This document shows, in pieces, positions 63,460 through 64,000 of a stretch of 64,000 nucleotides of DNA. The notes under the pieces were generated by a model, which did no database searches, was not told where the DNA came from, and saw only the letters and a program-made list of their open reading frames with translations. A program made the translations under genes and the position numbers. Each line of letters begins with the position of its first letter. Position 1 is the first letter of the stretch. The stretch is from Streptomyces wuyuanensis (lineage in GTDB: Bacteria > Actinomycetota > Actinomycetes > Streptomycetales > Streptomycetaceae): positions 124,001-188,000 of the forward strand of contig NZ_FNHI01000007.1 in assembly GCF_900103455.1 (NCBI RefSeq). The letters are read 5' to 3'.

Positions 63460-64000
63460 CTAACCCCCCACGGGGACGGTGTCGCGGTCCCGGTCGCCGT
63501 CCCCGTCCACGGCTCTGCCGCCGTCGCCAGAGGTCGGCTCGCCCCGCTCCTCGGCGTCGCCCCTCTGCGCGATGGAGCCCGCCGGGGCGGGCCCGGATAT
63601 CCCGCCCTCGCTGAGACCGAACCTCGCGTGGATCGCCCGCAACGGAGCCGGGGCCCACCAGGTGGCCTTCCCCGTCAGCTTCATCACCGAGGGAACCAGC
63701 AGGCTGCGCACCACCATCGCGTCCACGAGCACGGCGAGGGCGATGCCGAGTCCGAGCATCTTGGTGTTGGTCACCCGCGAGTTGCCGATCGCGACCATCA
63801 CCACGGCGAGGATCACGGCGGCGGCGGTGATCAGTCCACCGGTGCGGCGCAGTCCGAAGGCCACGGCGTGCTCATGGTCGCCGGTGCGGTCGTACTCCTC
63901 CTTGATGCGGGAGAGCAGGAACACGCCGTAGTCCATGGAGAGTCCGAAGGCGACGCAGAACATCAGCACGGGAAGCGTTGTCTCGATCGCGCCCGTGGCG
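63460..64000 (-). CDS. MMPL family transporter, C-terminal part (runs off the window)
   Basis: The C-terminal 180 or so residues of a large RND/MMPL-type exporter; the frame stays open to the window edge, so the 5' end lies beyond it. Visible are three membrane helices (LPVLMFCVAFGLSMDYGVFLLSRI, TAAAVILAVVMVAIGN and TKMLGLGIALAVLVDAMVVRSLLVP), the family motif SMDYGVF and the GRATWW-like segment GKATWWAPAPLR. The tail is Gly/Asp-rich. MMPL proteins export lipids or other hydrophobic compounds. Confidence 0.88.
   Translation of the reverse strand, partial: ATGAIETTLPVLMFCVAFGLSMDYGVFLLSRIKEEYDRTGDHEHAVAFGLRRTGGLITAAAVILAVVMVAIGNSRVTNTKMLGLGIALAVLVDAMVVRSLLVPSVMKLTGKATWWAPAPLRAIHARFGLSEGGISGPAPAGSIAQRGDAEERGEPTSGDGGRAVDGDGDRDRDTVPVGG

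Overview
The window is high-GC DNA (roughly 70% G+C or more by eye) with codon use, TTG/GTG starts, dense leaderless-looking gene packing and gene families typical of a streptomycete chromosome (Streptomyces or a very close relative). It looks like core or near-core chromosome rather than a mobile region: I see no transposase, integrase, phage gene, CRISPR array or rRNA. There is one tRNA, tRNA-Arg(UCU).

Layout. (1) 79-1914: a small HNH endonuclease and a MscS-type channel. (2) 2054-8983: a sugar operon with a ROK repressor, its palindromic operator, an ABC importer, a GH4 glycosidase and a BadF-type sugar kinase; the order matches the Streptomyces csnR-E-F-G-H-K cluster for chitosan oligosaccharides. 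(3) 9293-20428: a seven-gene signalling block: a four-TM sensor (GlnX-like), a glutamate/glutamine-binding-type protein (GlnH-like), an unknown coiled protein, a PknG-family kinase, a PP2C phosphatase, a von Willebrand A protein and a FHA protein. Kinase, phosphatase and FHA protein all carry N-terminal zinc ribbons. (4) 20778-26084: truncated haemoglobin, a small secreted protein coupled to an ABC exporter/FtsX-like pair, an unknown protein and a thioesterase. (5) 26097-34710, all minus strand: EttA, a sortase-anchored thioester-domain surface protein, an SSB-like protein and two dynamin-like GTPases (DynA/DynB type). (6) 35025-46988: tRNA-Arg, a LAL-type LuxR regulator divergent from an epoxide hydrolase, a flavoprotein, MFS exporter, alpha/beta hydrolase, cupin/zinc-ribbon protein, DUF1772 protein and a VWA lipoprotein. 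(7) 47187-53824: an ABC-2 permease paired with an unusual secreted-hydrolase/ABC-ATPase fusion, a secreted subtilase and a BrkB-like membrane protein. (8) 53998-61258: a myo-inositol catabolic cluster (iolC, aldolase, iolB, iolD, mmsA) divergent from a TIM-barrel isomerase/dehydratase. (9) 61480-64000: a tiny HTH protein, a GNAT acetyltransferase, a zinc alcohol dehydrogenase and the C-terminal end of an MMPL transporter that runs off the window.

The best candidates for new biology are the GlnX-GlnH-PknG block expanded with phosphatase, VWA, FHA and zinc ribbons; the exported alpha/beta hydrolase fused through a membrane segment to a cytoplasmic ABC ATPase; and the Cys-Gln thioester adhesin-like protein with an AT-rich palindrome upstream. 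Several intergenic regions hold short tandem repeats (14, 17, 18, 21, 22 and 24 bp periods), and six long hairpins make convincing terminators.
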